This document shows positions 44,558-55,373 of a stretch of 64,000 nt of DNA, piece by piece (position 1 is the stretch's first letter; each line of letters begins with the position of its first letter). Position numbers and translations under genes: made by a program. The notes beneath the pieces were generated by a model, which saw nothing but the letters and a program-made list of their open reading frames with translations, had not been told where the DNA came from and made no database searches. This stretch comes from Parastagonospora avenae f. sp. tritici 18332-5 (Eukaryota; Ascomycota; Dothideomycetes; Pleosporales; Phaeosphaeriaceae): assembly GCA_022559985.1 (NCBI GenBank), contig JAFJTR010000001.1, positions 124,001 to 188,000 of the forward strand. The letters run 5' to 3'.

Positions 44558-47500
44558 GACATTTCCTTCTGTCATCATCTTTCCCTGGACGCTTTGGCGC
44601 TGGCGTTTGTCTGGGAGTTCATTTCCTCTTCCGTTACTGTTTCCGTGCGCAGCTTGATCTTACGCGAGATACCCATTTCTTGCTCTTTGTAATTGTTAAT
44701 ACTGCTGCATTCTTCGCTCTAGACGCTCATCACTGTAACAACACTACTGGGTCGCGCGGGAAGGAAGCATTGGTCTGGTCACGGAAAAGTCTGCGTTCAC
44801 CAATACCCCATTTCACTTTCGACTTTGGTCGCTTTTCATGTCATGTTTTTACGCGCATGGTGTTCAGGCTGGGCTGGGCTCAACAGCCTCTATGGATTTT
44901 CATTTTCTTGTCATCTTGGGATTACTGCTACGACTTATGGTGTCTTAGATTTGGGCGCTCTCTACAGGAGATCTCATCGGGACGACCTCGCGGTCAAAAT
45001 CTAGTATACCCTATTGCGCTTCATTATTTTTATCGCCACTTAGCAATTACATCGGCTTTCGCCACTTTACAATACTCGTGTCTATCTGCTACCACCGTCT
45101 TGTTCCTAATCATGATGTCTGGCCGCCGCGCCGCCCCTGCATGTGTGCGCATGGCTCCGAGACACATGCGAACACCATCCCACCTCAGATCAGTCTCGGA
45201 CGTAAACACCCAACCTCTCTCTACTGTGAACCTAACATAGCACCACACCACCTTCTATTCCTTTAATGCGCATGGACTGTGACTCGAGCCTTCGTCACCT
45301 CGTCCCAGTGGCTGGATTAACCTCGACCCAGCCAGTAGGCGCTTGCCTATCCCTCTTGCCACGACCATTGGACGATTCACAGGCTTACGGCCCAGCCAAG
45401 TTGGTCTCAGCCTTACGCGCTTTCCTTCTGCGGTGCATGCATGGAAGCCTGTGCCGCACCAAAAGGCTGCTGATCATGTTTGCTCGCGGCTTGTGATTGT
45501 TTTGCTTTTTCCCTCCCAGCCCGCTATGGCCGCCGGGAAGGATGCGCACCCAATAGAAGAGGGCCGATAGGCTTCGTAGCCGTTACGGCCCTAACGCTTG
45601 TTCGTTCGAAGGGGTGAAAGGGGGATTGCACCACCCACGTGCGCGATAGCAGAGATGAGTTTGGGTTGGTTGTGCGATGCGTAATGTGGCTATTTCCGTG
45701 TATGGGTGTGGTAAGATGTGCAGCAGCGGCACCCGCTCTCTTGGGTCATTTCGCATGTCGCTGTTTCCATCTCCAGCCCGGCCCGTGGCGCACGGCAGGG
45801 ATATTGTCTCTCATTTTAACATGCCCGCCGACGACATATTTGTCGAGGCTGCTCACTTCGGGCCATCAATGCGGCGCAGGCAAAATATGCGGCTCTTCTG
45901 CCTGGGTTCCCGCTGTCAGTTTCACTTGAGCCTCCCTTTGGTCGCGGGCCCGCCGCCAGGGCCTGGTTGATCCGTCTTAAGGGGCGTTTTATCGCTCCCT
46001 CGCCAAAGGGTTCTTTGAGCAGGTCATCCCGGGTGAATATGCGGCGCGGGCAAGGTTGCTCCTGGGAGATCCAGGCAGCAGTGTTTGATCTTGCAGCAGC
46101 TGGATAGGCTTCGGACGGCGTCTCAAGATCGGCAGGTACACGACTCGCAGGATGCGCGGCGGTTACACGTTATGAACTATGCGGTCGTACTGAGTTCCGC
46201 TGGCAAGGGACACGCTATCGTGCGCCGTAGTACTCCGTGTCGCCAGACACCCAATCATGGTGGGTGGGACGAGCTGAGTGAGAAGTCGTCCTCCATATGC
46301 CCTCTATTGGCCGAGAAACGTCATGTTTGCCAGCCGATGGAGTGGCCATCTGTTCTCCGGCTGAATTGTCACACCCACACCCAACCTCTCCCCTTAGCCA
46401 GAACCCAAGTACCGACAAAGTTGCCAATCGACACAACATCCACAAATAAGAACACGGTTTCACAAATAAACCCGATCGCCAGCAGGACGCAGATGACCCA
46501 GCGAACCATTTCCACATGCGGAACCTGCTCCGAGCGAAACATAGGGTAACATTCCATTCTCCATCAGGAAGTGACAGCTCCCCACTCGGGGCGAGTACAT
46601 CCATTCGCCCTCTCTGCATCTCCATCTTAAAATTAGTTATGCAAATTGGGCGTTCGGAATCTGGGGAGCGTGCGTCTTTCCATTTCCCAGAGAAACGGAC
46701 AACATTCCAATGCCAACGCGCAAGCTCGAGCAAGTCCCGCGCGTTCATGCATGCATCTCGAACCCCGCGGCGCAGGTCTCTCGTTTCGAAACAGAGTCTC
46801 GAACAACGCTTGGTGCGTGCGACGCTCGTGACGTGACGTGACGATGAACAGCTGCAACCCCACTTCCCTCGCCTGGCTAACGCATTGCACTCCACCTCCA
46901 CTCACGGTACCCCGCATGTTATCTTCGTCCCGCTCCAGCCGTTTCCCCACAAGCGCTTTTTACATCATCCCCATCCATCATCGATCGCGCAAACAAGATA
47001 TCTACAAAGTTAACTTCTGGTCACACGCAAGACCCGGTCTCGGCGGGTTCCGAAGAATGCACTCGCGAACAAAAGCATGCCGCGTCGGAGCCGGGAATGC
47101 GATGGACCAATGACCCGGCCGAGCCTTATGGGTCGCAGGAACGGCCGCTGGTCAGCTGGGCTGCGTGTGTTTCGGGCTCCGGACGTGCAGGTAGGTATGC
47201 AGCTTGTTATTGGTTTGGGATGCGAGAAAGAGGGCGAGGGAGCTTGGACCTCGTGGTGATGGCTGGTGGTGCACCGGATGGGTGTAGGGTAGGCTTGCAG
47301 ATTGGGAGTGAACATTGATGTGGAGGGACTGGTTGGGAGGGGACGGGGTCGGAGATGGTGTAATGTATTCATGTGCGAGTATAGGTGGTAAGTGGATAGT
47401 TGAGAGTAAGTGGCTGACCTTCACGAGGCTGTGAGATAAGACTGACTTACACGGTTGTCTGGAGAATTGGACGTCAGAGACAATGAACTCGAAACAACTT

Positions 47501-49268
47501 CGCATTCTCACGTCAACTACAAGTCGAGCATTCGTGCATGCGTCGTGCCATCCTCAATCAATGGTACAGCAATGCCTCTGTTCCAGTCACGAAGTACGCT
47601 GCTATATCACCATATGCTGTTGTATCTCTGCTCCACAATCTTCACTCTCTTCATATTCTCCAGATGGTCTAGTAATTCTACAGTCTCTTTTGCTCATTGT
47701 TAAAGTCTATGGGCTCAACTTTTCTCGCTCGTCTTCTCATGATACCGTACTGGTACGGAACCTTCGGTACCAATTCAAAATATATTCCTACAAGCTTCAT
47801 GCCACATTTGCTTTCTCCTCTGTAAATTCAATCGGACTAAGGAGGTTGTAGGTAAAGCTTCTGGCTCACTATGCATGGTGCACTTGACAGAGGAAGCCGG
47901 GGCCTTTGAATTTAGCGTCGTTGAAGATGCGACTCTTCAAAAGTTAACTTTGAGCATACAGTTAGTATGGTACATTTCCTTTACAGGCTTTCCAGTTCTG
48001 AACCAGCAGACTCCCACCAACCTGGAATGCACTTGAACAATTCTGCTGTCGTATGGCTACCTCTACAATAGGCGTTCGGTGCAAAACACCGAGTTACTAA
48101 GAGTCACATCGAACAGCAGAGTGTACAGCCGTCATACTGCGTGACCAGACGATAGATTAGCCTGCACAAAATTTCCATTTTGTGTTCCTGCATGCAGATA
48201 ACACCAAAGGAAGTCCTCCAGCACCAGCGTACGCTGGCCTACCTTCCGCTTGCCGGTCCGACCAGGCTGAAATCAATGCAACTCAGCAAGACGACATATA
48301 TCATCATCAACGATGCACAATCGCAGTTTTCGCGATAGTTTTGTTTGAGCGTCCAGGCCACAGCATAAAGATCCATCGGGCGTCGGAGACTCCCGACACT
48401 TCAAAATCCCCAGCTGCACCTCACCTGATCTGCCCCAATGCGATCTCTCCAAGCATCACCATCCACCCATCGTCCTCCCACGTGCCCCAACATTCCGTCA
48501 CCTGCATAAGCGCCGAACGATTTTACCCCTCTTCTCCTCACTCACCCCTCTGTCTCCCACACCGCGCCTATTCACAGCGTCACTATCGATAGAGTATCCA
48601 AGATAAGCACCACCGGGATTGTACAGCCCATCGCATGCACTGCGCATGCGAACTCATGCAGGACGCTGCTATATCCAGCCGCAGTAGCGTGTTTTCGGGT
48701 ATGGCAAGGCTGCGCATGTGTATTGGGCTAGCTGCATGGGGACGTGTGGTGTGGTTGCACGACGTGTGAGGTGGGATTGGTCGGGGTAATACAGTGGGTA
48801 AGATATGTGTAAGCTGAGATGAGATGCGGTTTGTTGAATGTGTAGGATGGCGAGGGGGAGGGGTGGATGGTTGGGATAGGTGGCGGCTGGGATGTTCATG
48901 TGTTGGATGTTGCGGTGGGTGAGTAGGGAAGGGTTGGAGATGGTGGACAATCTGACTGCACGTGATGATACTTATATGGAATGCCGGGCTAATCCACCGA
49001 GAGCGCAAGTATATGGTCGTTGATTGTAGTGCACACTTGATGCGTATCAGTCAAGCTTCGTTGAAATCCACGGATTTCGCACAAGTCGAAAAGAGAAATG
49101 GACGCAGTGATTGGACCGGCGTTTTCTATCAGAGCAAAAAGTCGATACTGTTCAAGCATGGTTTTTGGCAGCTGAATCTACTCCTCAAAGATCTCTTAGT
49201 CAAAATAGTAGCCAGTCCCTTAAAATTTATTCGCTCGTCTATTCTTACAGACCACAGCGAAAGATCCA
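44558..49268. other. gene-poor stretch, 4.7 kb
   Basis: No gene accepted. The first 700 bp are T-rich and may be 3' untranslated sequence of the preceding gene. Frames at 46085-46549 (plus) and 46215-46901 (minus) overlap each other and lack domains. A canonical four-run G tract lies at 47325-47348. From about 48400 to 48590 the plus strand is C-rich; from about 48690 to 48955 it is G-rich. Confidence 0.5.
47325..47348 (+). other. predicted G-quadruplex motif
   Basis: Four runs of three or four G with loops of 7, 1 and 2 nt (GGG, GGG, GGGG, GGGG) fit the standard intramolecular G-quadruplex pattern. It lies in non-coding DNA. Confidence 0.6.
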
Positions 49269-51269
49269 CTACAACTTCCGACTCCTAACCAAGCCCTTCT
49301 TGATACCCGTCAGTTCACCTCCATAGTTCGCGCCACCCGCCTGCTTCTTCGCACTATCAAACACGGGCATCATACTCTTCAACTTCTTCTGCTTCTCCTT
49401 GTACTTCTCCTTCTTCTTGACACGCGGATTGCGCACGCTCTTCTTGCGATGCGGCGTAAGTCCCTTATTCTTGGCAATCTGGTAACTAATCATCCTCCTG
49501 CCATCATCGCCAATGACTTCTTCCTCGATGACGGTCGCGTTTTGCTTCGCGGCTTCGGCGTAGGCGGCTGCGCGCTCAGACTTGGTGGCCTTTTTGGCGT
49601 TGGAGCGCGCGGCTATCATGTCGTAGTAGCCGTCTTCGTCTTCGTAGTCTTCGTTTCGCGGAGGTGGACTTTCGTCGCCGGAGTCGTCGCCTCCTTCGCC
49701 GAGAGCGACGCCTGGGCCAGTATCTTTGTGTTGACCACGCTTTTCGGCTTCGGCTTGGAGACGGGCTTGTCGATCCTTTAGGCGCTCGCGGTGAGGTATA
49801 TCGGCGTCGCCGCCCTGATCTTTGCCGGCTGCGTCGCGCTTGCTGGCCTTCTGTGTAATCTGCGAAGTGTAGAAGCGTAGAGACTTCTTCTTTTTCGCTT
49901 TCTCGGCGAGCTCGTGAGCAGTGAGTGATGTTTCCTCGCCGAAGTCCGAGTCCTCTGCATTGAGCAAGTTGAGTTTCTCTTCCGTCGATTTCTTCTTCCT
50001 AGACGCCTTCTTAAGCGCAGCCTTATCCGTGAGCGTCGAGAGTGACGCAAGCTCCTGTTCCGTTTTCGCAAGTTTGGCTGCCCGACGAGCCTCTGCTTCT
50101 GCTTGTGCGATCTCCGCGGCGCGCTGCGCTTTGCTCTTCTTTGGCTTCTTGGTTTGCGAGTTGATCACAGCTTCGATTTCATCTGCAAGAGGACTGGCTT
50201 CGCCATTTACTGACAGATCGTCGTCGTTAGTGACGTCTACCAATGGATCAGCGGCTGGCAAGCTCTCGATCTTGGACCACATCTGCCGGCACTTGAGAAG
50301 ACTCTCCATGACCGGGTGGTCATGCAGCTCAACGGGGTCCAGGGCGATGACAGATGAGCCATCATCCTTAGCTGTAGAGCCTAATACTGCAAAATACATG
50401 GCCATAGATGCAAGATATGCGGCGCAAGCGCGGTACTTCGTGACTGCTATTGGCGTAGGGAGCATTTCCTCGTCCGATCTCTTCATTTTCGCCGCTCGCG
50501 ACTTGATCAGTCGTTGCGCGGCGTTTGCGGCGGCAGTCAGTTCATCGTGGAGCGGCTGTAATCGCAGGTATTCTCTTGAGATGTGTTCGAACTCGGGGTA
50601 TCTCGTCTTCATGATCTTCAGTCTCTCTTCTTCCGACATGCTGTCCGTGATCTGAAGCTGTGGTAGCACTTCAGTAACCACAGCGCCTGACTCTGGATCC
50701 TTCTCATCATCCTGGCCTAACCACTCGTCTTCGTCAAAGCCAAAATCTGCCTCCGTCATCGCTTGTAGCTGCTTTTTCTGTATCCTCCGCGCTTCTGCCT
50801 CTTCGTCCAGAGCGTCCTGTTCTGTTTCTATAGCGTCTGCATTGTAGTAGTCCTTCTTCGAAGTGCCCCAAGCTTCGTCTTCCTCTTCGTCGTCTTCGTT
50901 CGCCTGGCGCTGGTCGGGATCGAGATCGTCGGATTGGGCGTCTTCTTCATCCTCGAAGTCGTCCTCATCGTCGTCGTCGTTGAGGTCGAGGACTTCTTCG
51001 TCGGAAGGTTGCAAAAATTTGTCTATGTCCTACAGTCAGCCCATGACCTTGTTCTCTGCGATTTGCATATTCTCACCTTCTTCCTGCCACTTCCTCAACT
51101 TCTTCGCCGCGGGCCCTTCGTCCAGCAAAACCTTGTCGCGATTGATGAGGAATTCGTCTTCGGAGTCTGCGACATCTTCCCAGGTATTTATCGCAAGCTT
51201 GGACTCTTCCTCTTTAGGCGCCTTGGGTGCGCCGTATGCGCCGCTGCCTGCCTTTCTCTTTTTGGCCAT
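49269..51269 (-). CDS. SAS10: SAS10/UTP3 small-subunit processome protein
   Basis: Nucleolar component of the U3-containing processome for 18S rRNA maturation, also linked to silencing in yeast. Two exons, 51269-51077 and 51022-49269, are joined by a phase-1 intron (GTGAGA donor; acceptor ATAG at 51023-51025), giving about 648 residues. The protein starts MAKKRKAGSGAYG, with WEDVADSEDEFL and AAKKLRKWQEEG, and then FLQPSDEEVLDLNDD and a long acidic region. The Sas10/Utp3/C1D domain follows (about 200-300, YLRLQPLHDELTAAANAAQR). Near the C-terminus are the hallmark RMISYQIAKNKGLTPHRKK, RNPRVKKKEKYKEKQKK and the end GGELTGIKKGLVRSRKL, the Sas10 C-terminal domain. Basic and acidic runs suit a nucleolar protein. 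Its start is 257 bp from that of TSC10, transcribed the other way. Confidence 0.95.
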
Positions 51270-51526
51270 TTTCACGGTTGTCGCAAGTCGTGGCGCCGCG
51301 GTGTCCGTATGCCCTAAACATTTTCTCGTCTCTCGAAATCTTGGCCGTCACGCTAAGTTAGCTTCCAGCCTAACCTAAAGTGTAAACCACCGCGGGTAAC
51401 TTTCACTCGACCACTCGACTCATGAACTCAATGAAGCTGTGCGGCGTAGTGCTTATATTCACCTAACTAGCAGTACGCCCCGCGTATGCCCCTTTGTCAA
51501 GCTTGAAGGTCTTGAGATCCAATCCC
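51270..51526. promoter_or_regulatory. shared divergent promoter SAS10/TSC10
   Basis: 257 bp separate the start codons of two essential-type genes transcribed in opposite directions, so promoter elements must be compact or shared. No particular binding site is claimed. Confidence 0.5.
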
Positions 51527-52685
51527 ATGTCTCAATTGCTTCTCGCAGCCACGATCCCCCTTCTGATACTCGTTGGCATCCTCAGCGCAGACATCATGGG
51601 GTTCGCGTTCTGGAAGAGCAACAGGTTTCCAGTGGAGGGAAAGGTATACATGCTGCTCATAGTTATGACATTTCATGAACTAATGTAATATATAGACTGT
51701 CCTCCTCACAGGCGCTTCCCAGGGCATGGGCAAGGAAATTGCCCGCCTTCTCTCCGCCCGCGGCGCAAACCTCATACTCGTCGCTCGAACAGTCAAGAAC
51801 CTCGAAGCTTCCGTCGAACATGCACGCGCCCACGCGAAGAACCCTTCCACTCAGCGATTCACCTACATAGCCGCAGACGTGACTTCCGAAGCCGAGAACG
51901 CACGAATCCTCGAGGAAGCAACAGCATGGAACAACGGCCGCATGCCTGAGATAGTGTGGACAGTCGCCGGTTCATCCATCCCAGGCCTGTACATAGAAAC
52001 CAGCACAGACACGCTCCGTCGCCAAATGGAGCTCAACTACTTCGCCGCCGCATACCTCGCACACAAAACGCTCCAGGCATGGTTCTACCCCTCAACACCC
52101 TACGCCGCACAAGAGAAAAGCTCAGGACCAGAGCCAACCCGCCAATTCATCTTCACCTCCTCCGCCACCGCATTCGTCGGCCTCGCAGGCTACTCCCCCT
52201 ACGCGCCCTGCAAAGCTGCCCTACGCTCCCTCGCCGACGGTCTGCGCTCCGAAGTCCAAATCTACAACGCCGCCCGCCGCTCCAAGACAAACACCGGGAT
52301 CCAACCTGCTCCCTTTGATGTCAGCATCCACGCCATATTCCCCGGCACTATCCTCTCCCCTGGCTTCGAGAACGAGGAGAAATCCAAACACCCAGTGACG
52401 CGCGAACTGGAATCCTCAGACCCTAAGCAGACGGAGTTGCAAGCAGCCACGGCGGCTCTGCAAGGGTTGGAAGCAGGGAATTTCATGACGACGACGAATT
52501 GGCTCATTGCACTGTTGAGGTTTGGATCACTGGGAAGTAGCCAGAGGAATAATGTCGTGATTGACACGCTGGGCGCGTGGATCACGACGATTGTCTGGTT
52601 GGTCATGGTGCCGGATTTGAATGGTAAGGTTTGGGGGTGGGGAAAAAAGAATGGTATGCCGGCTTTTAGGAAGGATGCGCAGTAG
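51527..52685 (+). CDS. TSC10: 3-ketodihydrosphingosine reductase
   Basis: Reduces 3-ketosphinganine to sphinganine with NADPH at the ER membrane, the second step of sphingolipid synthesis. Two exons, 51527-51643 and 51696-52685, with a phase-0 intron of 52 bp give 368 residues. The N-terminus is a hydrophobic anchor (LLLAATIPLLILVGIL). The dinucleotide-binding TGASQGMGKEIARLLSARGA begins at residue 44. FIFTSSATAFVGLAGYSPYAPCKAALRSLADG contributes the catalytic Ser and YAPCK (208-212), the YxxxK of short-chain dehydrogenases. A C-terminal hydrophobic segment (about 330-345, TLGAWITTIVWLVMV) may re-enter or span the membrane. The family identification rests on this combination of membrane ends and SDR core. 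Confidence 0.93.
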
Positions 52686-52762
52686 ATGATGTATCCTGCT
52701 TCGAGTCTTAATCATACACTTTAATATTTCTGGGCTACGGAACCTGTTTGCCCTCACCTGTT

Positions 52763-53290
52763 TCAACCCTGTCTTGACTGTTCTGTCCGCAACTCATCCT
52801 TGAACGCCTCCAGCCGCTGTTTCAATGTCTTCTCAATCGCAGCCACGAGCTCGCTGTACAGCTGCGTCGACACGCGGACACGCTTCTCCTTCGTCTTGTT
52901 CTTATTCATCATGATCGACAGGGAAGCGGCGAGCTTGCTCCTCCACCTGTCCAGCGGGTTTTCCTTCTTTCACGAAAAACGGGTGGTGCCGTTGCGTTGG
53001 TCCAACAACCTAGGAGCATGAGGAGGATCTTCTAGAAACGGTAACGCCGCTTGCAGAAGCTGGCGTGTTGGCAAATTCGCTTTGCTCTCCATTGCAGGGT
53101 TCTTTGGCATGTTCAGCTCTTCAACTTTCGCAGGCGCGTCAGGCAGATATCGCGCGGTGAACCGTATCTTTCCGTGAGCGTCCCAAACTCCTCTGATTTC
53201 TGGGAGGTTGTGTTGATGCGCGCGCTGGTTCCATTCTGTTAAAAGGCTACACAGGTCCTTTTGAAGTTCGGTCGCTTTGTTGGATGCCAT
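52763..53290 (-). pseudogene. small charged protein gene with in-frame TGA
   Basis: The frame from ATG encodes 106 residues (MASNKATELQKDLCSLLTEW, RFTARYLPDAPAKVEELNMP, TRQLLQAALPFLEDPP and DQRNGTTRFS) and stops at TGA (52972-52970). The same frame continues for 68 codons with clearly coding character, KKENPLDRWRSKLAASLSIM then KRVRVSTQLYSELVAAIEKT, and a helical end EAFKDELRTEQSRQG before a second TGA. The simplest reading is a 175-residue protein with an Arg-to-stop change (CGA to TGA). No intron spanning only the stop is visible. Function unknown, with no membrane segment or signal peptide. Alternatively the gene really ends at the first stop. Confidence 0.65.
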
Positions 53291-53546
53291 GACGATGGTG
53301 TTAATTTGAAGACATCGACTTTATCGTGTTACAGGGGCACTTTATATGCTTTAGGAACTTGACTGCTTCTTGCCAAATGCTGATCCACGTGGTGTTTTCA
53401 CGATCAATTTGTCGAACCACGCGGAAGAGGATGTGAGCCCTGCGGCATGTGAGTCGTAAGTTTGTGCAGTGTGAGGTGCTGCTGTTGTATAGCTGCCAAT
53501 GTACCTGATAGACCGGAGTAAGAGCTTGACAAATTTTTGACCATAT
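53291..53546. other. spacer downstream of LRR-like gene
   Basis: 256 bp, including the probable 3' end of the minus-strand LRR-like gene. An overlapping minus-strand frame (53351-53890) is a shadow of it. Confidence 0.4.
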
Positions 53547-54908
53547 TCAGAATCGAAGTCGACCTGGCAGGGAACCAACCCAGTCTGCACGAGGATCAAA
53601 CTCGAACAGATCGCAATCAGGTTCCATATCGCGAATCCTATACGCGGGTACTTGTTTCGCGACAATCTTCGGAATACCCATCTCATCTGGCTGATTTTCC
53701 TTGATGAAGCAATGCCGCGGATAACACCGTCGACCTCCACAATACTTTTCGTTGTCGTAGTAGTGGCCCCCAACCACGATGGATCGCAAATGCACACATG
53801 CACTATGCGCATCCATGGACTCAAAGACTCTCCGCGCGAATTCTTCCATCTCCATGCTGGTTTGCGCATATGTCTTTCTGGAGTCATCACCGTAAGCGTA
53901 GCGTATCATCTGAGTTACACGAAAATGAATCAGGCGTAGTCCTTGAATGCTCGCCAGAGCGTTAAGTCTCTGTCGAAGTCTGCTATTCGTAGCCCAGTAT
54001 GTTGGGCCGAGCTGCTCAGCAGACAATTCCACGCCAAGGAAGTGGAGGTTGTGGCAAACTTGACAAAGCTCTTTGAAGTCTTCCTCTCCAATTCTGGTTA
54101 TTGTGGGATGAGGTGTGTAATACTGTGCTATAGCGAGCGTGTGAAGAGCTTCACCGTGCTTCCTGAGACTTGTCATGAACTTTTCAAAGTCTTTCAGACT
54201 TGTCATGATATGCAGACTTTCAAGTGGTTTGCATGAACCAAGCAACGGTATTGCATTATCGTCTCCGAGGTGTGTTAGGCTGAGCTGGTCGTCTGAGAAT
54301 ACGTCGTCTGTTTGGATATCGACTCTGAGATGTGTCAGGCTGAGCTGGTCGTCTGAGAATACATCGTCTAGGTAGTTTATGAGACTGTCCTCCTCGCTGT
54401 CCCAGAAGATAGACAGGCGCTGCAGTTTCTCAAAGGGTATAAATGGGTGCCAGTATCCCGCGTTTCCCGAAGAAAATTTCATGTTAAATATTGCAAATTC
54501 TTTCAGCTTCGGGAACGTGATTGGCCTAGCCCCAGCAGCTGCCGATAGGGCTTTTGCGAAATCGTCTGGGATTGTTTCGTTTTGAAATCTCCTGGGTTTG
54601 ATACAAGCTCCGACATGGAGTCGTTCTAGGCTTGGATTAGATACGAAGAATGCCTCAACGAGCCTTTCCATATGTGTTGAAGATTCTTTTGGCGCCGATG
54701 CCTTGAGGTAGATATCAAGCGCAAGAAGGCCGTCGAAAATCGGCAGTGCTTCCCCGCATGGACGTTGGCTTTTAGGCTCCAGATCCCAGTCATTATCCCA
54801 AGTAAATTTCATCCTCTTCAGACACTTCTGTCTCTTATTGAGAGCCTGTAACATCCCTAGCGAGATGGAGCTTTCCGATATGAACCTGGATGAATAAATT
54901 AGCGTCAT
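53547..54908 (-). CDS. LRR-like / F-box-associated hypothetical protein
   Basis: Open frame of 453 residues from an ATG; an additional upstream exon is possible, because a GTAAGA donor occurs at about 54939 with a CCAG acceptor inside the start of the frame, in which case translation begins further 5'. The sequence shows the irregular leucine periodicity of fungal F-box-associated LRR proteins: SLERLHVGACIKPRRF, LSLTHLRVDI, KPLESLHIMTSLKDF and LHFLGVELSAEQLGP. It ends with a cysteine-containing region and FEFDPRADWVGSLPG, a tail seen in many fungal F-box-like proteins. No convincing F-box is present in this frame, so it would sit in the missing exon. An internal duplication of 20 residues repeats DDVFSDDQLSLTHL. 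Confidence 0.7.
   Translation of the reverse strand: MTLIYSSRFISESSISLGMLQALNKRQKCLKRMKFTWDNDWDLEPKSQRPCGEALPIFDGLLALDIYLKASAPKESSTHMERLVEAFFVSNPSLERLHVGACIKPRRFQNETIPDDFAKALSAAAGARPITFPKLKEFAIFNMKFSSGNAGYWHPFIPFEKLQRLSIFWDSEEDSLINYLDDVFSDDQLSLTHLRVDIQTDDVFSDDQLSLTHLGDDNAIPLLGSCKPLESLHIMTSLKDFEKFMTSLRKHGEALHTLAIAQYYTPHPTITRIGEEDFKELCQVCHNLHFLGVELSAEQLGPTYWATNSRLRQRLNALASIQGLRLIHFRVTQMIRYAYGDDSRKTYAQTSMEMEEFARRVFESMDAHSACVHLRSIVVGGHYYDNEKYCGGRRCYPRHCFIKENQPDEMGIPKIVAKQVPAYRIRDMEPDCDLFEFDPRADWVGSLPGRLRF
54271..54369 (-). repeat. 60-bp-period tandem duplication inside LRR-like gene
   Basis: 54271-54309 and 54331-54369 differ at only two of 39 positions and lie exactly 60 bp apart, so the coding frame is kept and DDVFSDDQLSLTHL occurs twice. 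The near identity implies a recent duplication by slippage or unequal exchange. Confidence 0.9.
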
Positions 54909-55373
54909 AACAGGTCATCGAGGTAACGTTGTCTTACTCGAATGTGTGTTGGCAAATGCACGATACCTGGATATGGACGAGAGGCTACAGACTCTTCGAA
55001 CAGGTCGGGCTTTAGCCATGTACCTTGGTATTATAGGCTTAGAAGACCTATATGCGTCTACCTCGAATTCAAGACAACGTTTAGGTCTGATTATGACGGC
55101 GTCTAAGCACAAATTGTAGCGCGGAGACTTTCGGAGACTTTCGGTGCAGCCTTCCCCAACACTGCAGTTTTGCGTATATGGTACGGCGACATTTGCACTC
55201 AACTCTACCGCAAAGATGTTGCGGTACAGTGGGCATGTATTACATCTTTGGGAAACTGTGGATAAAGTCTCCAAGCCTCAATATAAGTACCGTTAGGAAC
55301 CCGCGATATCGACAACTCAAGTTCTATCACATCAAATACCACATTAAGCATAACGCCTAAATTTAACAACATC
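54909..55373. other. divergent intergenic region
   Basis: 465 bp between the LRR-like gene (minus) and the oxidoreductase gene (plus). It may include a first exon of the former. A minus-strand frame of 119 codons (54915-55274) lacks a recognised domain. Confidence 0.45.

Noticed and set aside
46215..46901. Minus-strand frame of 228 codons
   Set aside because: No domain, signal peptide or splice support, and plus-strand frames overlap it.
53351..53890. Minus-strand frame of 179 codons
   Set aside because: Overlaps the LRR-like gene in another frame and lacks any recognisable block.
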